From Pyrinomonadaceae bacterium (GTDB taxonomy: Bacteria; Acidobacteriota; Blastocatellia; Pyrinomonadales; Pyrinomonadaceae): a stretch of 64,000 nt of DNA. This document shows positions 7,759 through 15,885 of this stretch, piece by piece. The stretch covers positions 1-64,000 of the forward strand of contig JAVEDE010000022.1 in the NCBI GenBank assembly GCA_030841105.1, given 5' to 3'. Numbering within the stretch: position 1 is the first letter of the stretch; every line of letters begins with the position of its first letter. Below the pieces are notes generated by a model. The model did no database searches. It was not told where the DNA came from and was given only the letters and a program-made list of their open reading frames with translations. The translations under genes were made by a program, and so were the position numbers.

Positions 7759-9465
7759 ATGTACATCCTCGGTTTAACGACGCTCGGCGACAGCGCCGCA
7801 TCCTTGCTGCACGACGGCGAACTCGTCGCGGCGGCCGAGGAGGAGCGTTTCACGCGCAAGAAGCACTACAGCGGCTTCCCCTACAACGCCGTCCAGTATT
7901 GCCTCGACCACGCGAACATCAAAATCTCTGATGTCGAACACATCGGTCATTACTGGAAGCCGTGGGTGCTGCGCCACAAGGCGATGCAGGCTTTGAAGAC
8001 CTCTCTCATCTCGCGCGACATGTTCAAGGCGCGCGTTGACCGCGGCGTCGCGCAGGTGGGCGACAGTTACCTCGGCATGTTCAAGCACCCGCGCCGCATC
8101 CGCGAGCATTTCGGCGCGTCGAAGTTTCGCTTCCACTTCCTCGAACATCACCAGTGCCACGCGGCCAGCACCTTCTACCCTTCGGGCTTCGACCGCGCCG
8201 CGATCCTGACTTGGGACGGCACGGGCGAAGACACGACGACGCTTTTCTCGCAGGGCGACGGCAACAAGTTGCGCGTCCTCAAGCGCATCAAGCTGCCGCA
8301 CTCGCTCGGCCAGTTCTACTCGGCCGTGACGAACTTCATCGGCTTCGACATGTTCGGCGGCGACGAGTGGAAGGTGATGGGCTTGGCCGCCTACGGCAAG
8401 CCGGAGTATTACGACTTCTTCGCCGAGCGCGTCCTGTCCACCAACGGCAACAACGATTTTCATCTCAACATCCGCGTGCTCGATCACCACCTCGCCAAGC
8501 ACTACCAGTTCGGCGAAGAGATCACGAAGGCTCTGGGGCCGCCGCGCCAGCCCGACGAGGACTTGACCGAGCGTCACTGGAACATCGCCGCCAGCGCGCA
8601 GAAGGTCTTGGAAGACACCGCGCTCCACCTCATCAAAGGCTTGCACGAGATGACGGGCGAAGAGAACTTGTGCATGGCCGGGGGCGTCGCCTTCAACTCC
8701 GTCATGAACGGGCGCATCATGACCGAGTCGCCGTTCAAGAAGTATTACGTCCAACCTGCGGCGGGCGACGCCGGGTGCTCTTTGGGCGCGGCCTTGATGG
8801 TGCATCACACGCTGCTCAAACAGCCGCGCAAGTTTCGCATGGAGCACGCCTACTACGGCCCCGGCTTCACCTCAGAAGAGTGCGCGCAGGCGCTCACGGA
8901 AGCGGGCTTGCGCTTCGAGACGCTGCCCGACGAAGAGATGCTCCCGCGCGTGGCGCAGATGCTCGCCGACGGAGCCATACTCGGTTGGTTTCAGGGGCGC
9001 ATGGAGTTCGGGCCGCGCGCACTCGGCAACCGCTCGTTCATCGCCGACCCGCGCCGCAACGACATGCGCGATTTGCTCAATCACAAAGTTAAACTGCGCG
9101 AGTGGTTTCGCCCGCTCGCCCCTTCGATGAAGGAGGAAGCGAGCGAGGAGATCTTCGGCCGCCCGCACTACGACCCGTTCATGGTCACGGTCTTGCACGT
9201 CGCGGAAGAGAAGCGGGCTGCGATCCCGGCCGTCGTCCACGTGGACGGCACGGCGCGGCCGCAGACGGTCAGCCGCCGGACGAACCCGCGCTACTGGCGC
9301 TTGATTGACGAGTTCGCGCGCCTGACCGGCGTCCCGATGGTGCTCAACACGTCGTTCAACATTCAAGAGCCGATCGTCTGCACGCCGCAGAACGCCATCA
9401 ACACGTTTCAGGGCGCAAACTTCGACGGGCTGGTGCTGGAAAATCACCTCGTCCTGCGTCGCTAA
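7759..9465 (+). CDS. NodU/CmcH-family O-carbamoyltransferase
   Basis: The 568-residue length and both domains match the NodU/CmcH/TobZ family, which transfers carbamoyl from carbamoyl phosphate through a carbamoyl-adenylate to a hydroxyl of a sugar or antibiotic. The N-terminal part starts YILGLTTLGDSAASLL and has EEERFTRKKH, the metal-binding HHQCHAAS (His130 and His134), TWDGTGEDTT and GDEWKVMGLAAYG. The C-terminal part has GWFQGRMEFGPRALGNRS, the nucleotide-binding segment typical of the YrdC-like half, then FNIQEPIVCTP. All expected elements are present, so it should be active. Start ATG abuts the stop of the methyltransferase. It probably adds carbamoyl groups to the exported polysaccharide. 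Confidence 0.9.
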   Translation: MYILGLTTLGDSAASLLHDGELVAAAEEERFTRKKHYSGFPYNAVQYCLDHANIKISDVEHIGHYWKPWVLRHKAMQALKTSLISRDMFKARVDRGVAQVGDSYLGMFKHPRRIREHFGASKFRFHFLEHHQCHAASTFYPSGFDRAAILTWDGTGEDTTTLFSQGDGNKLRVLKRIKLPHSLGQFYSAVTNFIGFDMFGGDEWKVMGLAAYGKPEYYDFFAERVLSTNGNNDFHLNIRVLDHHLAKHYQFGEEITKALGPPRQPDEDLTERHWNIAASAQKVLEDTALHLIKGLHEMTGEENLCMAGGVAFNSVMNGRIMTESPFKKYYVQPAAGDAGCSLGAALMVHHTLLKQPRKFRMEHAYYGPGFTSEECAQALTEAGLRFETLPDEEMLPRVAQMLADGAILGWFQGRMEFGPRALGNRSFIADPRRNDMRDLLNHKVKLREWFRPLAPSMKEEASEEIFGRPHYDPFMVTVLHVAEEKRAAIPAVVHVDGTARPQTVSRRTNPRYWRLIDEFARLTGVPMVLNTSFNIQEPIVCTPQNAINTFQGANFDGLVLENHLVLRR

Positions 9466-9574
9466 CGACAGCGACGGCGACGACGGCGCACGGCGCACGC
9501 GCCGGACGCCTATCGCACTTGGGGAAGACTTCGGAGACTACGGAGCCGTGGGAGCACACGTTTAACCTAAACGC

Positions 9575-10981
9575 ATGAACGCCGCTCTTGCCATCTTATT
9601 CCTGTTCATGGGCGCGGCCGTCTCGCTCTTCATCCCGCGCTACGGCGGCGCGGCGCTCCTCTTCTGCCTCGTCGTGTCGCTCGGCTTCGGCTACTTGATC
9701 GGGAAGGTCGAGAGCGACCGGCGTTACCTGCTGCAACTGTTCGTCGCGGGGCTGCTCGTCAGGATGGTCGTCGGGTCGGTCATCTTCTCCTTCGAGTTGC
9801 AGAGTTTCTTCGGCGGCGACGCGCTCACCTACGACATCCTCGGCTGGGACGTGTTGCTCTACTGGCGCGGGCAGGCCGACCTCGTGGTGACTGACGACAC
9901 GGTCGTCTGGGGCATGCCGTATCTGGTGGCGGCCATCTACGCCGTCGTCGGGCGCAACGTGCTGGCCGTGCAGTTCTTCAACGCCATCTGCGGCGCGGCG
10001 GCGGCGGTCGTCGTCTACATCTGCGCGCAGCACATTTTTCAGAACGTGCGGGTGGCGCGCGTGGCCGCGCTCTTGGTGGCCTTCTACCCGTCGCTCATCC
10101 TCTGGTCGTCGCAGGCGCTCAAGGACGCACCCATCGTCTTGCTGCTCGCCGTCGCCATCATGGCGACGCTCAAGTTGGGCGAGCAGTTGAGCATCAAGTA
10201 CGGGGTGTTGCTGGCGGGCGCGCTGCTCGGCCTGTTGAGTTTGCGCTTCTACATCTTCTACATGGTGGCGGCGGCCATCACCGGGGCGTTCGTCATCGGG
10301 ATGAAGCGCGTGACGACGCAGACGTTCGGACGGCAGTTCGTGGTGATGGCCGCGCTCGGCCTGACGCTGACCTACGTGGGCGTGCTGCGCACGGCCAGCG
10401 CGCAACTCGGCGCGTACGGCAATCTGGAAACCATGCAGCGCAGCCGACAGGATTTGGCGACGGCGCAATCCGCCTTCGGTCAAGACGTGGACGTTTCGAC
10501 AACGTCAGGCGCGTTGAGCGTCATTCCGCTCGGCATGATTTATTTGCTGTTCGCACCGTTTCCGTGGCAGATGGCGAACCTGCGTCAAAGTATCACCCTG
10601 CCGGAGATGATGCTGTGGTGGGGCAGTTTCCCGCTGCTCGTGCTCGGCGGGTGGTTCACCTTGAAGTACCGTTTGCGACAGGCGTTGCCCATCATTTTGT
10701 TCACGACGATGTTGACTTTGGCGTACTCGATCTTTCAGGGGAACGTGGGGACGGCGTACCGGCAGCGGTCGCAACTCCTGATCTTCTACTTCATCTTCGT
10801 CGCCGTCGGCTACGTGCTGTTGCGCGAGCGCAAGGAAGAGAGAGAGAGGCAGGCCATCGCGTCGCGGCGTGCGGCGCAGCAGTTGGCCGAGGGCAACCGC
10901 CGTTACAAGAAATGGAAGCACGCCAAGGAGAAGGAACTGGAAGACATCGCCAGCAGCCTATCGGAGAAGATTGGCTTTTAA
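9575..10981 (+). CDS. Polytopic membrane protein, GT39/ArnT-like (first paralogue)
   Basis: The 468-residue protein has about ten hydrophobic segments and an early loop with FFGGDALTYD, resembling the acidic catalytic loop of lipid-dependent GT-C glycosyltransferases (ArnT/PMT, GT39). YPSLILWSSQALKDAP in the middle is a second conserved patch. The C-terminus from about residue 415 is charged and probably cytoplasmic. It would use a polyprenyl-phosphate sugar to glycosylate a periplasmic or lipid acceptor. The gene at 11174 is a paralogue; two tracts of the DNA are nearly identical (see 10484-10822). A polymerase role in glycan assembly cannot be excluded, as GT-C and Wzy topologies are similar. 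Confidence 0.6.
   Translation: MNAALAILFLFMGAAVSLFIPRYGGAALLFCLVVSLGFGYLIGKVESDRRYLLQLFVAGLLVRMVVGSVIFSFELQSFFGGDALTYDILGWDVLLYWRGQADLVVTDDTVVWGMPYLVAAIYAVVGRNVLAVQFFNAICGAAAAVVVYICAQHIFQNVRVARVAALLVAFYPSLILWSSQALKDAPIVLLLAVAIMATLKLGEQLSIKYGVLLAGALLGLLSLRFYIFYMVAAAITGAFVIGMKRVTTQTFGRQFVVMAALGLTLTYVGVLRTASAQLGAYGNLETMQRSRQDLATAQSAFGQDVDVSTTSGALSVIPLGMIYLLFAPFPWQMANLRQSITLPEMMLWWGSFPLLVLGGWFTLKYRLRQALPIILFTTMLTLAYSIFQGNVGTAYRQRSQLLIFYFIFVAVGYVLLRERKEERERQAIASRRAAQQLAEGNRRYKKWKHAKEKELEDIASSLSEKIGF
10484..10822. repeat. Conversion tract shared with 12095-12433
   Basis: These 339 bases match 12095-12433 with about 18 differences by hand count, all silent, so the 113 encoded residues are identical in the two neighbouring membrane proteins. 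The flanking parts of the two genes are far more diverged at protein level. A shorter near-identical patch lies at about 10041-10127 against 11651-11737. This patchwork is what gene conversion between tandem paralogues gives. Confidence 0.8.
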
Positions 10982-11173
10982 ATTTACCCGCCGCCCCCGG
11001 ACGCCGGGCGCGGGTCGCGCTATTGACATGCAACGCCAAGAGGATGACCGCGAGGCTTTAGACCCGCACAACGACCAGTCTACCGGGAAGCACGCCGCGA
11101 CGAGACGACAGCGCGCCCTTCCGGTCAAGCTGGACACCGAACCTACGAACGCCCCCGTCAGTCTGTTTTAAAC

Positions 11174-12631
11174 ATGAACGGCCTTCTTGCCACTTTATCG
11201 TTCCTCTATTTCGTCAGCCTGCCCTTCATGATCCCCGTGCATGGCGGGTCGGCCGTGCTCTTGGGCGGGGCGTGCGCGCTCGTCGCCTGCTACGTCATCA
11301 AGCAGACCGATCTGGACGAGGAATTTTTGCTGCAAGTGTTCGTCAGCGCGTTGCTCGTGAGGGTCGCGCTGGCGACCGCGATCTACTACCTGCGCCTGCA
11401 AAGTTTCTTCGGCGGCGACGCCATGACCTACGACCAGCAGGCGAACCTCCTCACACTCGTCTGGCAAGGCCAACTGACCTTTCAGGAGTTTTCGCGCGGC
11501 AACCAGAACGACTTCCTCGGCATGCCGTATCTGGTGGCGGTTATCTACACGCTCGTCGGGCGCAACTCGCTGGCCGTCCAACTCTTCAACGCCGTGCTCG
11601 GCGCGGCCACCGCCCCGGTCATCTACGTCTGCGCGCAGCGCATCTTCCAGAACGTGCGAGTGGCGCGCATGGCCGCGCTCTTGGTGGCCTTCTACCCGTC
11701 GCTCATCCTCTGGTCGTCGCAGGCGCTCAAGGACGCGCCGATCATGCTGCTGCTGACGCTGACCACGCTCGCCACGCTCAAACTCGGCGAGCGGTTCAGC
11801 CTCAAGTATCTGGTCGTGCTGTTGTTCTCTCTCTTCGGCCTGCTCAGCCTGCGTTTCTATATCTTCTACATCATGATCGTGGCGGTGGGCGCGGGCTTCC
11901 TGATCGGCATGCGGCAGTTCACCGCGCAGACGTTCGTCCGGCAGATGATGATCGTCGCCTGCGTCGGGCTGGCGTTGACTTACTTCGGCGTGTTGCGGAC
12001 GGCGAGCGTGCAGTTTGAAGACTACGGCAACCTCGAACGCGTGCAGCGCAGCCGTCAAGATTTAGCCGCCACGGCGCAGTCCGGCTTCGCACAGGACGTG
12101 GACGTTTCGACAACGTCAGGCGCGCTGAGCGTCATTCCGCTCGGCATGATCTATCTATTGTTCGCACCATTCCCGTGGCAGATGGCGAACTTGCGTCAAA
12201 GTATCACGCTGCCGGAGATGATGCTGTGGTGGGGCAGTTTCCCGCTCCTTGTCCTCGGCGGGTGGTTCACCTTGAAGTACCGTTTGCGACAAGCGTTGCC
12301 GATCATTTTGTTCACGACGATGTTGACTTTGGCGTACTCGATCTTTCAGGGGAACGTGGGGACGGCGTACCGGCAGCGGTCGCAGTTGTTGATCTTCTAC
12401 TTCATCTTCGTCGCCGTCGGCTACGTGCTGTTGAAAGAACGCCGCGAGGAGCGGCAGCGGGAAGCCATGGCCGCCCGCAACGAGATCAGGATCAGGAATC
12501 GGCGGCAGCCTCAGTCGCCGCCGCAACAGTCGCCGCCGCAGCAGTCGCCGCCGCTCCCGCCGCATGAGCAGCCGAAGGCTGTGACGGGCGTCGGCGAGGA
12601 GCAAGAGACGGGCGTGGGGGAGAGGGGTTAG
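11174..12631 (+). CDS. Polytopic membrane protein, GT39/ArnT-like (second paralogue)
   Basis: The 485-residue protein is a tandem paralogue of 9575-10981 with the same FFGGDAMTYD loop, the YPSLILWSSQALKDAP patch and about ten membrane segments. The N-terminal 90 residues differ clearly, while a 113-residue block near the C-terminus is identical. The tail (about 430-485) is a charged region with three QSPPQ-type repeats encoded by a 15-base tandem repeat near 12511-12555, absent from the sister. The 192-base gap before it contains no supported gene. Together the pair may glycosylate two related acceptors or form a heteromer; neither can be decided here. Confidence 0.6.
   Translation: MNGLLATLSFLYFVSLPFMIPVHGGSAVLLGGACALVACYVIKQTDLDEEFLLQVFVSALLVRVALATAIYYLRLQSFFGGDAMTYDQQANLLTLVWQGQLTFQEFSRGNQNDFLGMPYLVAVIYTLVGRNSLAVQLFNAVLGAATAPVIYVCAQRIFQNVRVARMAALLVAFYPSLILWSSQALKDAPIMLLLTLTTLATLKLGERFSLKYLVVLLFSLFGLLSLRFYIFYIMIVAVGAGFLIGMRQFTAQTFVRQMMIVACVGLALTYFGVLRTASVQFEDYGNLERVQRSRQDLAATAQSGFAQDVDVSTTSGALSVIPLGMIYLLFAPFPWQMANLRQSITLPEMMLWWGSFPLLVLGGWFTLKYRLRQALPIILFTTMLTLAYSIFQGNVGTAYRQRSQLLIFYFIFVAVGYVLLKERREERQREAMAARNEIRIRNRRQPQSPPQQSPPQQSPPLPPHEQPKAVTGVGEEQETGVGERG
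12095..12433. repeat. Conversion tract shared with 10484-10822
   Basis: Partner of the tract in the upstream paralogue: same length, about 95 percent identical by eye, identical when translated (residues from DVDVSTTSGALS to FVAVGYVLL). Identity falls off sharply on both sides. Confidence 0.8.
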
Positions 12632-12634
12632 CTT

Positions 12635-14518
12635 ATGTGCGGGATTGTGGGAATTGTGGATCGCCGTCGGCGCGCGTTGGACGAGACCGTGCTCGCGCGG
12701 ATGTGTGAGGCCATCCGTCATCGCGGCCCGGACGAGGACGGCTTTTATCACGGCGCGGGCGTCGGCCTCGCCATGCGCCGCCTCGCCATCATTGATCTCA
12801 AGAGCGGCCAGCAGCCGATGTACAACGCCGACCGCACCGCCGCCATCGTCTTCAACGGCGAAATCTACAACTACAAGGAAGTCCGCGCACGGCTCGAACA
12901 ACTCGGCCACCAGTTTCACACCGACTGCGACACCGAAGTCGTCATCCACGCCTACGACGAGTACGGCGCGGACTGCCCCACGCACCTGCGCGGCATGTTC
13001 GCCTTCGCCGTCTGGGACACGCGCACCGAGGAACTTTTTCTCGCGCGCGACCGCGTGGGCAAAAAGCCTCTGCTCTACGCGCGCGTGGGCGACGAGTTCG
13101 TCTTCGGGTCGGAGTTCAGCGCGCTGCTCGAACACCCGGCGGTCGGGCGCGAGGTCAACCGCGAGGCCATCCATCACTACCTCACGTTCATGTGCGTGCC
13201 CGCGCCGCTCACGGCCTACCGCGACATACACAAACTCGAACCCGGCCACACGCTGCGCTACACGCACGACGGCGAGATCAAAACCGCGCGCTACTGGCAG
13301 CCCGACTTTTCGCGTAAGACGCGGATGAGCGAAGAGGAAGCGGGCGAGCAGGCCGTCGCAATCTTACGCGAGGCCGTGCGCGTGCGTTTGATGTCGGAAG
13401 TGCCGCTCGGCGCGTTCCTCTCCGGCGGCGTGGATTCGTCGGCGGTCGTCGCGTTGATGAGCGAAGTTTCTTCAACGCCGGTCAAGACTTTCTCCATCGG
13501 CTTCGAGGAGCAGGACTTCAGCGAACTACATCACGCGCGCCGCGTCGCCGAGCATGTCGGCGCGGAGCACCACGAGTTCATCGTGCGCCCCGACGCGATG
13601 GAAGTCTTGCCCACTCTCGTCGAGCACTACGGCGAGCCTTACGCGGACTCTTCCGCCATCCCGACTTACTACGTCGCGCGCGAGACGCGCCGCCACGTCA
13701 CCGTCGCTTTGAACGGCGACGGCGGCGACGAGTGCTTCGCCGGTTACGAACGCTACGCCGCGATGAAACTCGCGGGCAAGTATCGCAGCGTCCCCGGCCT
13801 CCTGCGCGAAGGCTTGATCAAGAATGCCGTCGCGCTCTATCCCACGTCCGAGACGCGCCGCAGCCGCGCCCGCGACCTCAAACGCTTCCTCGACGCCGCC
13901 TCGCTCCCCACCGTCGAACGCTACATGCGCTGGGTCAGCGTGCTCGACACGCAGGCCAAGCACGATCTCTACACGGACGATTTTGAACGCGAGATGAGCG
14001 CGCACCACGCCTCGGATTTCGTCGCGCCGTGGTTTGCCAACGCCAACGGCGCGGGGCTGGTGGACGCGTCGCTTCTGGCCGACACGATGACCTACCTGCC
14101 GAACGACTTGCTCGTCAAGGTTGACATAGCCTCGATGGCCGTCTCGCTCGAAGCGCGCTCTCCGTTTCTGGATCATCACGTGATAGAGTTTGCCGCGAGC
14201 CTGCCGGAGAACCTCAAGCTGCGCGGCCTGACGACGAAGTATCTCCTCAAGCGCGTGCTCGCGAAACTGCTCCCCGCCGAGAATCTGTCGCGCCGCAAGA
14301 TGGGCTTCGGCGTCCCCATCGGCCACTGGTTGCGCGGCGAGATGCAGAAGTTTCTGCGCGACACTTTGCTCTCGGAAAAGGCGCTGGGGCGCGGCTTCTT
14401 CAAACCCGCCGCCGTCAAACGCATGGTCGAACTCCACACGCGCGGCGAGCGCGACTACGCACACCAACTGTGGACGCTGTTGATGCTTGAGTTATGGTTT
14501 GAAAGATTTATTGATTGA
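12635..14518 (+). CDS. asnB: Asparagine synthetase-like glutamine amidotransferase (first of three)
   Basis: The 627-residue protein starts MCGIVGIVD, so Cys2 becomes the N-terminal nucleophile of the class II glutaminase domain (residues 1-210, with RHRGPDEDG and FNGEIYNYKEVR). The synthetase domain has the ATP-pyrophosphatase loop SGGVDSS at 263-269 and ALNGDGGDECFAGYERY further on. Such enzymes in exosortase and capsule loci (TIGR03108-like) are thought to amidate a sugar carboxylate or peptide rather than free aspartate. It begins three bases after the stop of the second GT39-like gene. Two paralogues lie at 36252 and 43424. Both active sites look intact. Free asparagine synthesis is the alternative role. 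Confidence 0.88.
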   Translation: MCGIVGIVDRRRRALDETVLARMCEAIRHRGPDEDGFYHGAGVGLAMRRLAIIDLKSGQQPMYNADRTAAIVFNGEIYNYKEVRARLEQLGHQFHTDCDTEVVIHAYDEYGADCPTHLRGMFAFAVWDTRTEELFLARDRVGKKPLLYARVGDEFVFGSEFSALLEHPAVGREVNREAIHHYLTFMCVPAPLTAYRDIHKLEPGHTLRYTHDGEIKTARYWQPDFSRKTRMSEEEAGEQAVAILREAVRVRLMSEVPLGAFLSGGVDSSAVVALMSEVSSTPVKTFSIGFEEQDFSELHHARRVAEHVGAEHHEFIVRPDAMEVLPTLVEHYGEPYADSSAIPTYYVARETRRHVTVALNGDGGDECFAGYERYAAMKLAGKYRSVPGLLREGLIKNAVALYPTSETRRSRARDLKRFLDAASLPTVERYMRWVSVLDTQAKHDLYTDDFEREMSAHHASDFVAPWFANANGAGLVDASLLADTMTYLPNDLLVKVDIASMAVSLEARSPFLDHHVIEFAASLPENLKLRGLTTKYLLKRVLAKLLPAENLSRRKMGFGVPIGHWLRGEMQKFLRDTLLSEKALGRGFFKPAAVKRMVELHTRGERDYAHQLWTLLMLELWFERFID

Positions 14519-14543
14519 TAAAAACATTCGGAGGAGAGTTGTT

Positions 14544-15296
14544 GTGAAAGGAATTGTACTGGCCGGGGGGCTGGGATCGCGTCTGATGCCGCTGACGGCG
14601 GTGACGAACAAGCACTTGCTGCCGGTCTACAACCAGCCGATGGTCTATTACCCGATTCAGACGTTGGTCAACGCCGGGATCAAGGACATCATGATCGTGA
14701 CGGGTGGGAACTCGGCCGGGGATTTTCTCAAGCTGTTGAAGAACGGCAAGGCGTTCGGGTTGAAACACCTCAACTACACTTATCAGGAGGGCGAGGGCGG
14801 CATCGCGGCCGCGCTCTCTTTGTGCGAAGACTTTGCCGACGGCGCGCCCGTCTGCATCGTGCTCGGCGACAACATCATCGAGGGCAACATCTGTCAGGCC
14901 GCGCGCGCCTACCGGCATCAGGGCGGCGGCGCGAAGATCCTCCTCAAGCAAGTCTCCGACCCGCAGCGTTTCGGCGTGCCCGAACTCGAAGGCGACCGCG
15001 TGGTGCGGATCGAGGAGAAGCCGCGCGCGCCGAAGTCGGACTACGCCGTCATCGGCGTCTACATGTACGACGCGGAGGTGTTCGAGATCATCAAGACGCT
15101 CAAGCCTTCGGAGCGCGGCGAACTGGAGATCACCGACGTGAACAACGCCTACATCGAGCGCGGCGAGATGACCTGGAACGAACTCGCCGGGTGGTGGACT
15201 GACGCGGGCACGTTCGAGAGCCTGCTCAACGCCTCGCGCCTCGTCGCCGAGACGGGCGCGAACAAGATGGAGGCCGTCAATGCAAACCATGCCTGA
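14544..15296 (+). CDS. rmlA: Glucose-1-phosphate thymidylyltransferase (RmlA-like)
   Basis: From GTG 14544 the protein is 250 residues. The choice rests on a strong ribosome site, GGAGGAGAG at 14530-14538, and on the family start KGIVLAGGLGSRLMPLT, the nucleotide-binding G-x-G-x-R loop. IVLGDNIIEGN gives the metal-binding Asp, and VRIEEKPRAPKSDYAVIGVYMYD is the sugar-phosphate binding part. The length equals the short RmlA type, which lacks the C-terminal allosteric extension of the 290-residue enzymes. The reaction is dTTP plus glucose-1-phosphate to dTDP-glucose. The next gene is RmlC-like and overlaps it, but no RmlB or RmlD homologue lies in the window, so the final dTDP-sugar is uncertain. 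Confidence 0.88.
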   Translation: MKGIVLAGGLGSRLMPLTAVTNKHLLPVYNQPMVYYPIQTLVNAGIKDIMIVTGGNSAGDFLKLLKNGKAFGLKHLNYTYQEGEGGIAAALSLCEDFADGAPVCIVLGDNIIEGNICQAARAYRHQGGGAKILLKQVSDPQRFGVPELEGDRVVRIEEKPRAPKSDYAVIGVYMYDAEVFEIIKTLKPSERGELEITDVNNAYIERGEMTWNELAGWWTDAGTFESLLNASRLVAETGANKMEAVNANHA

Positions 15297-15795
15297 GCGC
15301 GAGCCGCAGCCGGCGACGCAGTTTAAGCGCGGCCAGATTCGCGATGTCGTGGTGCGCGACGTGCGCAAGTTCGTGGACGAGCGCGGCTGGCTCGCGGAGT
15401 TGTTCCGCCACGACGAGTTGGAGGCCGAGTATCACCCGACGATGTGCTACATCTCCTCGACCGAGCCGAACGTCGTGCGCGGGCCGCACGAGCACGTCGC
15501 GCAGGCCGATTTTTTCGTCTTCCTCGGCCCGTCGAATTTCAAGCTGCGTTTGTGGGACAACCGGCAGGACTCGGAAACTTACAACCACGTGATGACGCTC
15601 TACGTCGGCGCGGACAACCCGAAGGCCGTGCTCGTGCCGAAAGGCGTCGTCCACGCTTATCGCAACGTCGGCAGCGTCGCAGGGATCGTGCTCAACTGCC
15701 CCAACCGCCTCTACATGGGCGAGGGCAAGCGCGAAGAGATTGACGAGATCAGGCACGAAGACGACCCGGCGACCGTGTACCGGATAGAAGATTAG
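15280..15795 (+). CDS. dTDP-4-dehydrorhamnose 3,5-epimerase-related cupin (RmlC-like)
   Basis: The 171-residue protein matches the RmlC cupin layout: RGWLAELFRHDELE, VRGPHEHVAQADFF in place of the RGLHYQ histidine motif, DNRQDSETYN, VPKGVVHAYRNV and the tyrosine-containing NRLYMGEG. The catalytic His pattern is altered (RGPHEH), so it may act on another dTDP-keto-sugar or as a 3- or 5-epimerase only. The ATG at 15280 overlaps rmlA by 17 bases; an ATG at 15289 would overlap by eight. Co-translation with rmlA supports a shared dTDP-sugar pathway. A perfect 20-base inverted repeat follows the stop. Confidence 0.75.
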   Translation: MQTMPEREPQPATQFKRGQIRDVVVRDVRKFVDERGWLAELFRHDELEAEYHPTMCYISSTEPNVVRGPHEHVAQADFFVFLGPSNFKLRLWDNRQDSETYNHVMTLYVGADNPKAVLVPKGVVHAYRNVGSVAGIVLNCPNRLYMGEGKREEIDEIRHEDDPATVYRIED

Positions 15796-15809
15796 TTGGA
15801 AAACAGAAG

Positions 15810-15868
15810 ACAGAATTCAGGAGTCAGAATGAAAGCGGCCTGATTTTCTTCTGACTCCTGAATTCTGT
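15810..15868. repeat. Intergenic hairpin A, perfect 20-base arms
   Basis: Left arm 15810-15829 and right arm 15849-15868 are exact reverse complements with a 19-base loop. The left arm starts ACAGAATTCAGG. It fills the gap between the RmlC-like gene and the GT4 gene. The run around the left arm divides into 7-base words (AGACAGA, ATTCAGG, AGTCAGA), as in the other hairpins of this window. No U-run follows, so it is not a classic terminator. Confidence 0.85.
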
Positions 15869-15885
15869 ATGCTGTCTCCCGCTTT

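Noticed and set aside
12155-13267. Long minus-strand frame opposite the GT39-like and amidotransferase genes
   Set aside because: The composition is Arg/Val/His-rich mirror of the + strand genes with no conserved motif; typical antisense shadow in GC-rich DNA.
14487-14543. Upstream ATG for the thymidylyltransferase
   Set aside because: The extra 19 residues overlap the amidotransferase end, and GTG 14544 has a strong ribosome site and the conserved family start.
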